Below the pieces are notes generated by a model. The model worked only from the letters and a program-made list of their open reading frames with translations, was not told the origin of the DNA and searched no databases. From contig JAQWSQ010000105.1 of assembly GCA_029243145.1 (NCBI GenBank), positions 1 to 35,229 of the forward strand: 35,229 nt of DNA. Reading direction: 5' to 3'. This document shows, one piece after another, positions 26,751-34,951 of the stretch. Made by a program: the position numbers and the translations under genes. The DNA comes from Planctomycetaceae bacterium. GTDB taxonomy: Bacteria; Planctomycetota; Planctomycetia; Planctomycetales; Planctomycetaceae. The stretch's first letter is position 1. Every line of letters starts with the position of its first letter.

Positions 26751-28103
26751 TTACGATTCCGTATCCGTGAAGGTTCGTTCCACCAGCGTGGTGTCCATTT
26801 TGCCATCCAGAAATGCGGAGTGTCTCAGAATTTCTTGCAGCAGCGGAATTGTGGTTTTCACACCTTCAATGGTGAATTCCCGCAAGGCACGTTTGAGTGT
26901 TGCGATGGACTCTTCTCGCGTGTTCCGATGGATGATCAGTTTGCCGATCATCGAATCGTAATACGGGCTAATGGTGTAACCTTCGTGGACGTGTGAATCC
27001 CAGCGGACACCGAAGCCACCCGGGACTCGCAGTTTCGTGATTTTACCGGGACAACCGCGGAAGTTGTTCTCTGGGTCTTCCGCGTTAATACGAACTTCAA
27101 TCGCCGATCCACTCGACTTGATGGACTTCTGGGTCATGCTCAGTTTTTCGCCGGCTGCGACGCGAATTTGTGCTTGGATCAAATCAATGCCCGTGACCAG
27201 TTCGCTCACAGGATGCTCGACCTGAATCCGAGCATTCACTTCGATGAAGTAAAAATTGTCGTCTGGATCGACGATGAACTCGACCGTACCGGCGTTAGTG
27301 TATCCTGCTTCTTTGATCAGACGGACGGCTGCTTTACAAATGTCTTCACGAACGGCCTCTGGCAAGTTGGGGGCCGGGCTTTCTTCGATCAGTTTCTGGT
27401 GTTTACGTTGTGTGGAGCAATCGCGTTCCCACAAGTGGAGAACTTTGCCGTGATTATCGGCCAACACCTGGACTTCGACATGTCTTGGTTTTTCGATGAA
27501 TTTTTCGAGGTAGACGCCGGCATTATTGAAGGCTTTTTCGGCTTCGTTGGCTGCCGCCTTGAGGCCGGTCTTCAAACTGATGTCGTTACGGGCGACCCGC
27601 ATCCCTTTACCACCACCACCGGCGGTTGCCTTGATGATGACCGGGTAACCAATTTCGTTGGCCACTTTGACCGCTTCATTTTCATTTTCAATGAGGCCGG
27701 CTGTTCCCGGGACGCAACTGACATTTGCGTTACGGGCAATTTCGCGAGCAGAAACTTTGTCGCCCAATTGTGCCATTGCCTGATGAGGAGGGCCAATAAA
27801 CTCGATTTTGCAATCGCGACAGACTTCTGCAAAATGAGCATTCTCTGCCAGAAAACCGTATCCGGGATGGATGGCCTGTACGTTCCCAATCTCGGCCGCG
27901 CTGATGATCCGGTTGATCATCAGATAGCTCTCGTTAGAAGGGGCCTTGCCGATGCAGTAAGCTTCGTCGGCCTGTTGAACGTAAATTGCATCTTTATCGG
28001 CTTCGCTGTAAACAGCGACGGTTTCGATGCCGAGTTCCCGGCAGGCGCGAATGATGCGTAAAGCAATCTCTCCGCGATTGGCGACCAAAATCCGCTCGAA
28101 CAT
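26751..28103 (-). CDS. accC: Acetyl-CoA carboxylase, biotin carboxylase subunit
   Basis: A 450-aa ATP-grasp enzyme of full length. [20 protein letters not shown] opens the biotin-carboxylase N-domain, [11 protein letters not shown] follows, and [18 protein letters not shown] is the Gly-rich ATP-binding loop. [40 protein letters not shown] and [11 protein letters not shown] carry the metal, bicarbonate and biotin site residues. It carboxylates biotin on AccB using ATP and bicarbonate, the first half-reaction of acetyl-CoA carboxylase in fatty-acid synthesis. It lies 102 bp downstream of accB in the same direction, the usual accBC order. The accA/accD transferase genes are not here. Confidence 0.96.
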   Translation of the reverse strand: MFERILVANRGEIALRIIRACRELGIETVAVYSEADKDAIYVQQADEAYCIGKAPSNESYLMINRIISAAEIGNVQAIHPGYGFLAENAHFAEVCRDCKIEFIGPPHQAMAQLGDKVSAREIARNANVSCVPGTAGLIENENEAVKVANEIGYPVIIKATAGGGGKGMRVARNDISLKTGLKAAANEAEKAFNNAGVYLEKFIEKPRHVEVQVLADNHGKVLHLWERDCSTQRKHQKLIEESPAPNLPEAVREDICKAAVRLIKEAGYTNAGTVEFIVDPDDNFYFIEVNARIQVEHPVSELVTGIDLIQAQIRVAAGEKLSMTQKSIKSSGSAIEVRINAEDPENNFRGCPGKITKLRVPGGFGVRWDSHVHEGYTISPYYDSMIGKLIIHRNTREESIATLKRALREFTIEGVKTTIPLLQEILRHSAFLDGKMDTTLVERTFTDTES

Positions 28104-28205
28104 ATCGTGTCTGATTCCGTGTTTGTGGTCAGTTTGCGACGAACGGTTGACTCAATAAAGAGTCCCGTTTGTGCGCGGTGATGTTATCTCAAAATCGCGT
28201 CTTAA

Positions 28206-28694
28206 TCAGGGTTGATAGCGAAATAGCGGTTGTCCAAATTCGACCGCATCACCATCTTTCACCAGCACTTCAACGATGGTCCCTGAAACTTCTGCTTCAA
28301 TCGGATTGAAGACTTTCATCGCTTCAATCAGGCAGACCGTAGTATCGGGGCTGACTTTCGCACCTTGTTTCACGAAGGCGGGATCATCGGGAGTCGGTGA
28401 AGAGTAGAAGGTCCCCACTGTCGGTGCCTTGATGACCGGACCTTCAGGAGCTGCTGCGGCTGCCGGCTCTCCACCTGCGGGAGCTGCCGGAGCGGGTGCT
28501 GCCGGAGCGGGTGGAGGTGAGGAGACTTGCTGCGGTACCATTTGCACGACTTCGGCAGGACCGCGTCGCAGTCGCCACTGCTCGTCGCCATTCCGCAGAT
28601 TGACTTCTGTCACATCATGATCTTCCATCATCTCGATGAGCTCTTTGAGCTTCTCAAGATCGAAGGACTGGTTGCCCGAACTGCTTTTCGACAT
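28206..28694 (-). CDS. accB: Acetyl-CoA carboxylase biotin carboxyl carrier protein
   Basis: A 162-aa protein. The N-terminal domain ([34 protein letters not shown]) is followed by a Pro/Ala-rich flexible linker (about 55-85). The biotinyl domain comes next, with the thumb [20 protein letters not shown] and the [15 protein letters not shown] site, where Lys127 carries biotin. Val after the lysine replaces the more common Met. It carries the carboxyl group between AccC and the carboxyltransferase. ATG 28694 is chosen because GAGG sits 9 bases upstream; another ATG at 28709 is possible. It is followed by accC and preceded by the Xaa-Pro peptidase gene, an arrangement also known in Bacillus-type accB loci. 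Confidence 0.95.
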   Translation of the reverse strand: MSKSSSGNQSFDLEKLKELIEMMEDHDVTEVNLRNGDEQWRLRRGPAEVVQMVPQQVSSPPPAPAAPAPAAPAGGEPAAAAAPEGPVIKAPTVGTFYSSPTPDDPAFVKQGAKVSPDTTVCLIEAMKVFNPIEAEVSGTIVEVLVKDGDAVEFGQPLFRYQP

Positions 28695-28804
28695 TGATGT
28701 TGGCCTCATTCCGCGAACCGTGTGAGAGATCTCTCTGTACCGCGATCCGTAGGACCGCCGACCTCTGTAATTCTTCGTTAGAATGAGGGGTTATGCTCAG
28801 GATT

Positions 28805-29908
28805 TCAACCGATCAGCATGTCTTCGAGGGACTTCGGAACCGAGGTAAGAACTTCGTGCCCCTCTTTTGTGACTAATATGTCATCTTCGATGCGTATTCC
28901 GCCCCAGTCGGGGAGGTAAATCCCCGGTTCAACGGTCACCACCATGCCGGGCTCCAAAATATCGTCGGAAAGTGGTGAAAAACGCGGGTTTTCGTGGATA
29001 TTCAGGCCAATTCCGTGTCCCAGCCCGTGTCCGAAAAAGTCTCCATATCCTGCCTGATCGATCACCTTGCGAGCGGCTTTATCGACATCAGCACAGTTGG
29101 CACCGGGCCGAATTTTCTTGATGGCGGCTAATTGAGCCTTCAAAACCACGGAATAAATCTTTTCAAACTTTTTGGAAATCTTCTTCCCGGTGACATAAGT
29201 TCGCGTGAGATCGCTGCGGTAGCCCCCCGCACTTTCGGCTCCCCAGTCGGTCAGCAAAAGGTCGTTGTCAGACACCTTTAATTGTCCCGGTCGCGCGTGA
29301 GGCAATGCGGCCTGTAGACCGACCGCGATAATCGGATCAAATCCGACTCCCACCGCACCGAAACTCCGCATCGCATGTTCGAGATTGTGAGCAATCTCCA
29401 TTTCGGTTTGTTCGGGAAGTAAGGATGCTCGAATGACGGCATGTCCGCGCTGTGCTTGATCGACGGCGTCTCGAATTTCCTGAATCTCGGTCGCATCTTT
29501 GACGGCTCGCAAGTCGACCAGAACTCCCGGTAACGGAACGAGTTCGATGAGTTTTAATGTCGAGGAGAGATCGTGGAACGTGCTGACGGTGAGAGAATCA
29601 CTTTCATAGGCCAGTGTGTGAATTTTCGTCTTCTTCAGAACCTCTGCCGACGCAACCGAAATTTTCACCGTATTTTTACGGATGTGCATTTCGAGACCCG
29701 GACATTCATTTTCGATCTGCGTGGTGTATCGCGAGTCGCTAATCAGAATGCACTCTTTCGCCGAGATCAGCAGCCAGGTTGAGTCGCCTCGAAACCCGGT
29801 CAGCCAAGTGACATTCGTCTCGTTGGTGACAAGCATGCCACTCAGTTTTTCGGATTTCAGTTTGCGGAGAAGTTTTTTGCGTCGTGCTGCGTAAATATCC
29901 GTGGGCAT
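28805..29908 (-). CDS. Xaa-Pro peptidase (M24 family, PepP/PepQ-like)
   Basis: A 367-aa aminopeptidase-P-type enzyme. The N-terminal creatinase-like domain covers about 1-135 ([32 protein letters not shown]). The catalytic pita-bread domain holds all five metal ligands: Asp221 and Asp233 ([20 protein letters not shown]), His298 ([15 protein letters not shown]), Glu327 ([10 protein letters not shown]) and Glu341 ([11 protein letters not shown]). It should remove the N-terminal residue before proline, or split Xaa-Pro dipeptides. ATG 29908 is preferred to the TTG three bases upstream. It heads the minus-strand peptidase-accB-accC-pfk run with gaps of about 70-110 bp. No elongation factor P gene, often its neighbour elsewhere, is present here. 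Confidence 0.92.
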   Translation of the reverse strand: MPTDIYAARRKKLLRKLKSEKLSGMLVTNETNVTWLTGFRGDSTWLLISAKECILISDSRYTTQIENECPGLEMHIRKNTVKISVASAEVLKKTKIHTLAYESDSLTVSTFHDLSSTLKLIELVPLPGVLVDLRAVKDATEIQEIRDAVDQAQRGHAVIRASLLPEQTEMEIAHNLEHAMRSFGAVGVGFDPIIAVGLQAALPHARPGQLKVSDNDLLLTDWGAESAGGYRSDLTRTYVTGKKISKKFEKIYSVVLKAQLAAIKKIRPGANCADVDKAARKVIDQAGYGDFFGHGLGHGIGLNIHENPRFSPLSDDILEPGMVVTVEPGIYLPDWGGIRIEDDILVTKEGHEVLTSVPKSLEDMLIG

Positions 29909-29973
29909 CAATCAATGGCCTGTCTGATGGGAGATGAAGTGAGTCGAAATGAAAGTGTTTAGCAACAGAAAGT

Positions 29974-30870
29974 TTACTTCCCGAGATAACCGCGAACGAG
30001 TAGCCAGTCCTGTGCTTGCTTGGGCCAGTTTTGTGTGCCGGCGATACTTTTTGCCAAGCCGACGCCGTGTCGCCCTTTTTCATAGAGATGTAATTCGCCG
30101 GGAACTCCTTTTTCTTTCATCGCCAGAAAAAACACCAAACTGTTCTGTGGTGGGACAGCCGTGTCTTCAAAGGTATGAAACAGAAAAACAGGGGGCGTCT
30201 CTTTCGTTACTTGTAATTCGTTGGACAAGGAACGAACGAGTGCTTCATCGGGTTCAGTTCCCAAGAGATTATTGCGCGATCCGCGATGCATAAAGTCTTG
30301 AGTAAACGTGATGACGGGATAGCACAGAATTCCGAAATCAGGACGACTGCTTTGTCGTTCGATAGGATCTTTGGAATTGACGTCTCCACCATCAAAATGA
30401 GTCACGGCCGTTGAACAGAGATGCCCACCCGCCGAGAATCCCATGATCCCCAATCGATTGGGGTCGACCCCAAACTCTTTTGCTTTTGCGCGAACGGTAC
30501 GAATGGCGCGTTGCAGATCGTTCAAGGGAATCGGATGTCGATAGGGGGCATGTCGGTAGCGAAGCACAAATGCCGTCACTCCGAATTCGTTAAACCACTC
30601 GCCAATCTGTTTGCCTTCGTGATCGAGGGCCAAGCCGCCGTAACCACCACCCGGACAAACCACGACGGCACAGCCATTCGGCTTTTCGGGTTTGTAGAGC
30701 GTCAGATTGGGACGATCCTTCTGCACCTCTCCCATCATGCCGGGAGCCCCCTCCGGCCAGAGCTGCATCACAGGACGTTCTTGGGCATCAGAAAATGAAC
30801 TCGTCCCGACAAGCACCGCGAACAGTAAACTGTGTTTGAATGTCAGAAAAGGTATGCCAAATCGCTGCAT
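29974..30870 (-). CDS. Secreted alpha/beta hydrolase (BD-FAE / acetylxylan-esterase-like)
   Basis: A 298-aa protein with a signal peptide (MQRFGIPFLTFKHSLLFAVL, cleavage near SDA). It then has the esterase/lipase fold: CAVVVCPGGGYGGLALDHEG (oxyanion loop), YRHAPYRHPIPLNDLQRAIR, nucleophile elbow GIMGFSAGGHL (Ser), FHTFEDTAVPPQNS (catalytic Asp) and YEKGRHGVGLA (catalytic His). The triad is complete. Proteins of this type deacetylate plant or algal polysaccharides such as xylan, or split small esters outside the cytoplasm. ATG 30870 has GAGGG 6 bases upstream and gives the signal peptide; the frame extends to 30972. The gap to the peptidase gene is 65 bp. Confidence 0.85.
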   Translation of the reverse strand: MQRFGIPFLTFKHSLLFAVLVGTSSFSDAQERPVMQLWPEGAPGMMGEVQKDRPNLTLYKPEKPNGCAVVVCPGGGYGGLALDHEGKQIGEWFNEFGVTAFVLRYRHAPYRHPIPLNDLQRAIRTVRAKAKEFGVDPNRLGIMGFSAGGHLCSTAVTHFDGGDVNSKDPIERQSSRPDFGILCYPVITFTQDFMHRGSRNNLLGTEPDEALVRSLSNELQVTKETPPVFLFHTFEDTAVPPQNSLVFFLAMKEKGVPGELHLYEKGRHGVGLAKSIAGTQNWPKQAQDWLLVRGYLGK

Positions 30871-31023
30871 GATAACCCTCGTTCGCCATTTGTGATTGTT
30901 GAGAAGAGTATTGATTCTGCCAACGACGATCTCGCAAAACAACACTCGATTCCTCGGAATCCCAATGAGCATTCAAGTTTGAAGTGATCATTATTAAATG
31001 TCCGATAGTCCCTGAGCCACTTC

Positions 31024-31040
31024 CCCCCTTACCAAGGGGG
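31024..31040. repeat. 7-bp palindrome CCCCCTT-acc-AAGGGGG
   Basis: A perfect GC-rich hairpin in the long gap between the hydrolase start and the DUF1501 gene. Such short C/G palindromes are common dispersed intergenic elements in planctomycetes and other environmental genomes; copy number here cannot be counted. Confidence 0.55.
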
Positions 31041-31128
31041 ATTACCGGACAAATAGCGAGCGACGATCATGCTGGGTTACGACTCGCTTCGCTCGTCTAA
31101 CACGAGCAGACTTCCGAGTACACGATTC

Positions 31129-31156
31129 TGCGTTGTTGTCGGCCTACAACAACGCA
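31129..31156. repeat. 11-bp palindrome with 6-nt loop
   Basis: TGCGTTGTTGT (31129-31139), loop cggcct, ACAACAACGCA (31146-31156). Perfect inverted repeat in the same gap, no T tract, so not a normal terminator. It probably belongs to a repeat family. Confidence 0.6.
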
Positions 31157-31244
31157 TTCACTTGTTCGTTTTATCCGTGAAATCCGCGTGATCCGCGGTT
31201 CCAACGCGTTGAATGGCTTTCGAGATCGCCTCTTGTGCTGACGC

Positions 31245-31269
31245 ACCCCGTTTGACGAGCAAACGGGGT
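31245..31269. repeat. 10-bp palindrome with 5-nt loop
   Basis: ACCCCGTTTG (31245-31254), loop acgag, CAAACGGGGT (31260-31269). Perfect inverted repeat, third in this gap. Confidence 0.6.
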
Positions 31270-31467
31270 TACGCATTTCGATCGCGTAGTTTGTTTTTCT
31301 CTGCGTCGCTGCGCCTCTGCGTGAGAAAGATTTCCTCTTCAAGAACAATCCTTAGTCGCTCATGCCGACACGGAGTATTTGACTGACCATCCACAACGCG
31401 TCTCTTCGTAAATCTCTCATCGGCGAAACTGGCCTTGCTTCTATCACTGCCGAGGATTAGAAACGCT

Positions 31468-32844
31468 TCAAATCAATTCCGAGATCGGTGTGCCGTGAGT
31501 CAGAATTGGCATCGGGCGACCGGTGTGATCGAAGAAGTGTTGCGACGGATCAACTCCCAAATGACGGTACACCGTGGCGAGCAAGTCGTTCGGTTCGAGT
31601 TTGCGGTCTTTGGCGTATTCGCCTTTGGCGGTCGTCGCGCCGATCACTTGTCCTGTTTTCGTGCCACCACCAGAAACCAGCACCGACATCGCACCGGGCC
31701 AATGATCGCGACCCGGCTGAATCACGCCCGATCTTGTTCCTTTTTGCGGATTCACGCGCGGCGTGCGTCCGAACTCACCGGACACAATCACCATCACGCG
31801 TTTATCCAAGCCGCGAGCGTAAATGTCTTCAATCAAGGCAGAGACGGCTTTGTCGAAAATCGGCAAGCGACCATTCATGTCGTCGTACAAGTGACCGTTG
31901 ACGGCGTGAATGTCCCAGTTGCCGGCAGAACCGGGAGTGCTCGGGTTCTGCATCTGCATCGTGACAAATGTCGTTCCCGCTTCCACCAAACGGCGGGCAA
32001 GCAGGGCACGTTGTCCCCATTTGTGGCGACCATATCGTTCGCGAGTCGCATCGTCTTCCTGAGCGATATCGAATGCTTCACGAGCTTTGTCGGAAGTCAG
32101 GATGCTCATCGCCTGTTCGTTGAATTCGTCCATTGCCGAGGCCGAATCGTTGAGATCGACTCCCCGTTTCATATTGTCGAAAGAGGTCAGCAAGCTCATG
32201 CGATCATTCAAACGGTCCCCTTGAAATTTGGCATGCAACGCCAAGTTCGGCACGTTGAACTTGTCTGAGTTGGGATCCGATGAAACCACAAATGGCAGAG
32301 CGGCTTCCCCCAGGTAAGAACTCCCGCCACCATACACTCGGTTGGCACTCGCCACATACGGCGGAACTCCACTGGTGTCGCCCGCTTTCAGTTTCCCGAT
32401 GATGGTCGGTAGTGTGGGGAATTGTGATGTCGGTTCGAGCGGTCGCAAGGGATCGCGTCCTGAAAGAAACCGTCCTGCTCCCCCCGCGTGATTGGCGAAT
32501 TTGTGAGAGATCGAACGGATGATCGTGAACTTGTCAGCCACCTTCGCATGTAGAGGCAGTTTCTCGCAAATGTCGATGCCGGGAACATTCGTCGGGATCG
32601 GATTGTATTCACCGCGATAGTCGCGCGGCGCCATCGGCTTCATGTCGTACGTTTCCAGATGACTCGGTCCCCCTTGCAGCCAGATCAAAATCACGGCTGG
32701 GTTGTCGGCGGTCGGTGCCGACGATTCCTTCGCCTGCGCGCGATGTCGCAACATGTCACTGAGACCTAGACCTCCCAAACCGAGAAAACCGGCTTGCAGG
32801 AATGATCGTCGTGATTGTGGTCCGGGGCAATAGATCGACTTCAT
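31468..32844 (-). CDS. DUF1501 protein with twin-arginine signal
   Basis: A 458-aa protein of the DUF1501 family, distantly related to sulfatases and alkaline phosphatases. The N-terminus SRRSFLQAGFLGLGGLGLSD is a twin-arginine (Tat) export signal. NPAVILIWLQGGPSHLETYD, PMAPRDYRGEYNPIPTNVPG, HKFANHAGGAGRFLSGRDPL, MVIVSGEFGRTPRVN and GRDHWPGAMSVLVSGGGTK are family blocks, with His/Asp/Gly residues that may bind metal. It is exported in folded form; the reaction is not established. In planctomycetes it usually sits beside a DUF1549/DUF1553 cytochrome-type gene, which is absent here. The frame extends to 32970, but ATG 32844 places the Tat motif near the N-terminus. Confidence 0.9.
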   Translation of the reverse strand: MKSIYCPGPQSRRSFLQAGFLGLGGLGLSDMLRHRAQAKESSAPTADNPAVILIWLQGGPSHLETYDMKPMAPRDYRGEYNPIPTNVPGIDICEKLPLHAKVADKFTIIRSISHKFANHAGGAGRFLSGRDPLRPLEPTSQFPTLPTIIGKLKAGDTSGVPPYVASANRVYGGGSSYLGEAALPFVVSSDPNSDKFNVPNLALHAKFQGDRLNDRMSLLTSFDNMKRGVDLNDSASAMDEFNEQAMSILTSDKAREAFDIAQEDDATRERYGRHKWGQRALLARRLVEAGTTFVTMQMQNPSTPGSAGNWDIHAVNGHLYDDMNGRLPIFDKAVSALIEDIYARGLDKRVMVIVSGEFGRTPRVNPQKGTRSGVIQPGRDHWPGAMSVLVSGGGTKTGQVIGATTAKGEYAKDRKLEPNDLLATVYRHLGVDPSQHFFDHTGRPMPILTHGTPISELI

Positions 32845-33338
32845 GGCGGGATCCGTGGAGAGATCAAATGGTGGGTCAATAACTGTTAGGGCTGTTAAGG
32901 TGGGATGATCGGGGCGGGCCCTACATATCAATCGCCATTGATAATACCAGAACTGTAATAGCGGTGTCAAAAAGAGTTTTGGGAGGTTTTGAGACTCATG
33001 GATCGCTTTCTTGGGGCAGCATTTTGCAGGAAATCCCTACAATACATTTGTGGAAGCGATGTTTGAGACGCGCGCAATATTGCCTGATCAAAAGGATCCC
33101 GATTAGGCAGTTCTCAAAATCGCGGCCTAGTTCGCGGAAGTTTGTAATTCTTGAAGTATTTCCAAACGCCTATCGCCATTGATGTTCGCTCGCATTGATC
33201 GTGACAGAATCGGGCAGGTCTTATCAAATCGGCATAAGAACTGCATTGTTGGTTTAGTTGTCTAGTCAGACATGTGTGTGCTCTCCACACAGAATTTCTA
33301 TTTTGAATTCTCAACTCATTCTTCAGGAAGAGGACACT
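32845..33338. other. Gene-free gap before the DUF1559 gene
   Basis: About 490 bases. Short frames occur on both strands (for example plus 32964-33182) but none has a start context or recognisable product. No tRNA fold, repeat or strong terminator was seen. It presumably contains divergent promoters for the DUF1501 and DUF1559 genes. Confidence 0.5.
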
Positions 33339-33341
33339 ATT
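33325..33341 (+). promoter_or_regulatory. Strong Shine-Dalgarno placed before an ATT codon
   Basis: AGGAAGAGGA (33325-33334), then four bases, then ATT (33339-33341), in frame with the DUF1559 protein. The spacing would be ideal for a start at this codon, which would encode a [12 protein letters not shown]-terminus. The nearest ordinary start is GTG at 33357, 22 bases after the purine tract. Confidence 0.55.
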
Positions 33342-34295
33342 TCACAGTCTCATCTTGTGCGCAGACAACGCGGATTTACTCTCATCGAATTACTGGTGGT
33401 CTTCGCGATTATCGCGGTGCTCGTCGCTCTGTTATTACCAGCCGTCCAACAAGCACGCGAAGCGGCTCGTCGGTCCAGTTGCAAGAATAACTTGAAGCAA
33501 CTCGGGCTGGCGATCCATAACTATCACGACACGCATTCCGTATTTCCTCCTGGAACAATCAACGCCGGAGAAAGTGGTTGCGACAGCGTTGGATTCACAC
33601 CGGGCGAATTGCGGAACCATACCGCTTATATGTTTCTGTTACCATTTTTGGATCAGTCTCCCTTGTATAATCAGATTGATTTCAGCCTGCCAACCGGTAA
33701 TTCTTATTTTGGGGCGTGTACTCCTCTCAGCTCATTCACGGAGCAAGTTGACGCCAACGGAGAACCGATTCTGGATCAGTTCATTTCCGTGTTTGTCTGC
33801 CCCTCGGACGATGGTCTAGACTATCGTCATTCACCGGGAACTGTTTACTCTTATCACCATGCCCGCCGAACATCATAGGGTCTCACTCAATGGACGACCG
33901 AGTACACTCTGGCAACCAGTTATAGAAACGATGGTAGCAGGAGCCGGACTCCTTGGGGCTTGAACGGTTCTGCCAAGTTCAGAGATTTTCAGGACGGCAC
34001 CAGCACCACAATTGCCTTGCTCGAAACTCCTATGGAAAAAACGTCCGCGAGTTACGGTCCTTTCTGGACAGATTTCTCACATACGTTCTGGATTGTTCCA
34101 ACTTATGGAATCAACAAGCCTTATACGGCCACCGACAAACGCCAATATGCCTGGCGAGCCGGAAGCTCTCACACAGGCGGAGCACAAGCGCTGCTCGGCG
34201 ATGGTGCAGTTCGATTCCTCAGCGAAAATATCGATCAGACCACTCTCAACAGCATTACTTCGACAAGAGGTGGTGAGGTCATCGGAGAGTTTTAA
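33339..34295 (+). pseudogene. DUF1559 pseudopilin-like protein with in-frame TAG
   Basis: One frame covers 318 codons with a single internal TAG at 33876-33878 (codon 180 counted from the ATT). The N-terminus [20 protein letters not shown] followed by [20 protein letters not shown] is the type IV pilin-like prepilin signal and helix of DUF1559 proteins. It continues [25 protein letters not shown] and VFVCPSDDG. After the TAG the frame goes on [54 protein letters not shown] and FLSENID, the standard DUF1559 C-terminus. Both halves are well preserved; only the stop interrupts them. No normal start fits the Shine-Dalgarno. It could be a recent pseudogene, a sequence error or a readthrough gene. 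DUF1559 proteins are abundant in planctomycetes and probably form pseudopilus-like or surface structures. Confidence 0.85.
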
Positions 34296-34316
34296 TTGGC
34301 TGAGTCAGCAAAAACG

Positions 34317-34350
34317 AAAACGAGAGAAACAGTTTTTCTCGTTGCATTTT
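34317..34350 (+). terminator. Terminator-like hairpin after the DUF1559 gene
   Basis: AACGAGA (34319-34325) pairs with TCTCGTT (34337-34343), followed by gcATTTTT. It lies 24 bases after the DUF1559 stop and is the first of two tandem hairpins. Confidence 0.6.
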
Positions 34351-34369
34351 TGGGATGAATAACTCAACT

Positions 34370-34402
34370 CACAGGGTCTAATATTGGACCCTGTGAATTT
34401 TT
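34370..34402 (+). terminator. Strong Rho-independent terminator or leader attenuator
   Basis: CACAGGGTC (34370-34378), 8-nt loop, GACCCTGTG (34387-34395), then AATTTTT. A perfect 9-bp stem with T tail, ending only 22 bases before the ATG of the lipoprotein gene. Transcripts from the DUF1559 gene would end here, or the element may control read-through into the lipoprotein gene. Confidence 0.85.
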
Positions 34403-34424
34403 GGATTCACGAAAGTTTTGAGAA

Positions 34425-34829
34425 ATGTTATCCACAAAATCATTCCTATTTACTCTGGCTGCTAGTGTTTGTTTGACAGTCGGCGCGGGTTGTGGAGGTT
34501 CAGCGGCAGACGACCTGCCCGAACTCGGTCTGGTCACCGGCGTCGTTACGCTCGACGGACAACCACTCTCAGAAGCGATGATTACGTTCGAGCCAACCAC
34601 GGGCGGTTCATTTTCCTCCGGCACAACGAACGAAACGGGAACCTACGAAGTGCTCTTTATCGCAGACCATAATGGGGCCGTGATTGGCACTCATAAAGTG
34701 ACCATCATCAAACACGATGGCGAAGCCGGCCCTAATCTGGTCCCCCTGAAGTACAACGACAAAACGACTTTAACAGCCGAAATCTCGGCCGGTGAGAATC
34801 AGAAGGACTTCCCTCTCGAATCGAAGTAA
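34425..34829 (+). CDS. Small lipoprotein with carboxypeptidase-regulatory-like domain
   Basis: A 134-aa protein. The signal MLSTKSFLFTLAASVCLTVG leads to a lipobox-like VGAGC (Cys23), then a Gly/Ser spacer and one beta-sandwich domain: GLVTGVVTLDGQPLSEAMIT, FEPTTGGSFSSGTTNETGTY and GAVIGTHKVTIIKH. This is the pattern of carboxypeptidase-regulatory-like (transthyretin-like) domains found in many small planctomycete lipoproteins that accompany DUF1559 genes. It should be anchored in a membrane by a lipid and may bind protein or sugar; no enzyme motif is present. ATG 34425 lies close behind a strong terminator, so its promoter may be inside or right after that hairpin, or it depends on read-through. 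Confidence 0.85.
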   Translation: MLSTKSFLFTLAASVCLTVGAGCGGSAADDLPELGLVTGVVTLDGQPLSEAMITFEPTTGGSFSSGTTNETGTYEVLFIADHNGAVIGTHKVTIIKHDGEAGPNLVPLKYNDKTTLTAEISAGENQKDFPLESK

Positions 34830-34846
34830 GCGAGAGAGTCGGGTGC

Positions 34847-34870
34847 CATGCCCTCGCCAGTGTGGGCATG
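34847..34870. repeat. 7-bp inverted repeat in the right-hand gap
   Basis: CATGCCC (34847-34853), 10-nt loop, GGGCATG (34864-34870). A similar GGTGCCATGCCC...GGGCATG element is, from memory, widespread in planctomycete intergenic DNA. Confidence 0.5.
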
Positions 34871-34911
34871 CGAATGAGAGCATCAGACAACGCAAGTGAT
34901 TGATCGAGGAA

Positions 34912-34929
34912 GTCAGGCAGGAGCCTGAC
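34912..34929. repeat. Perfect 7-bp hairpin GTCAGGC-AGGA-GCCTGAC
   Basis: Stem 34912-34918 with 34923-34929 and a tetranucleotide loop, no T tract. It looks like a dispersed palindromic intergenic element. A further small hairpin AGTGC-gcaa-GCACT lies at 34962-34975. Confidence 0.6.
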
Positions 34930-34951
34930 CTACAAAACTTGATCACAGCTT

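Larger units (their letters stand above)
30871..31467. other. Gene-free gap, palindrome-rich
   Basis: About 600 bases between the hydrolase start and the DUF1501 stop (31468). I see no convincing gene. It holds the three perfect palindromes listed separately, a GCGAGCGAC/GACTCGCTTCGCTCGTC stretch near 31055-31097, and a segment near 31165-31205 (ATCCGTGAAATCCGCG, ATCCGCGGTTCC). The 83-codon minus frame at 31097-31348 has repeat-like composition and no ribosome-binding site. Confidence 0.6.

Noticed and set aside
27168-28061. 297-codon plus-strand frame opposite accC
   Set aside because: It is fully antisense to the strongly conserved accC gene, and its product has no recognisable family; it is a by-product of codon bias.
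31097-31348. 83-codon minus-strand reading frame in the long gap
   Set aside because: It has no ribosome-binding site, covers two perfect palindromes, and its translation (for example RITRISRIKR) looks like repeat DNA rather than a folded protein.
31435-32268. 277-codon plus-strand frame opposite DUF1501
   Set aside because: Antisense to a well-supported gene, His/Arg-rich translation without motifs.
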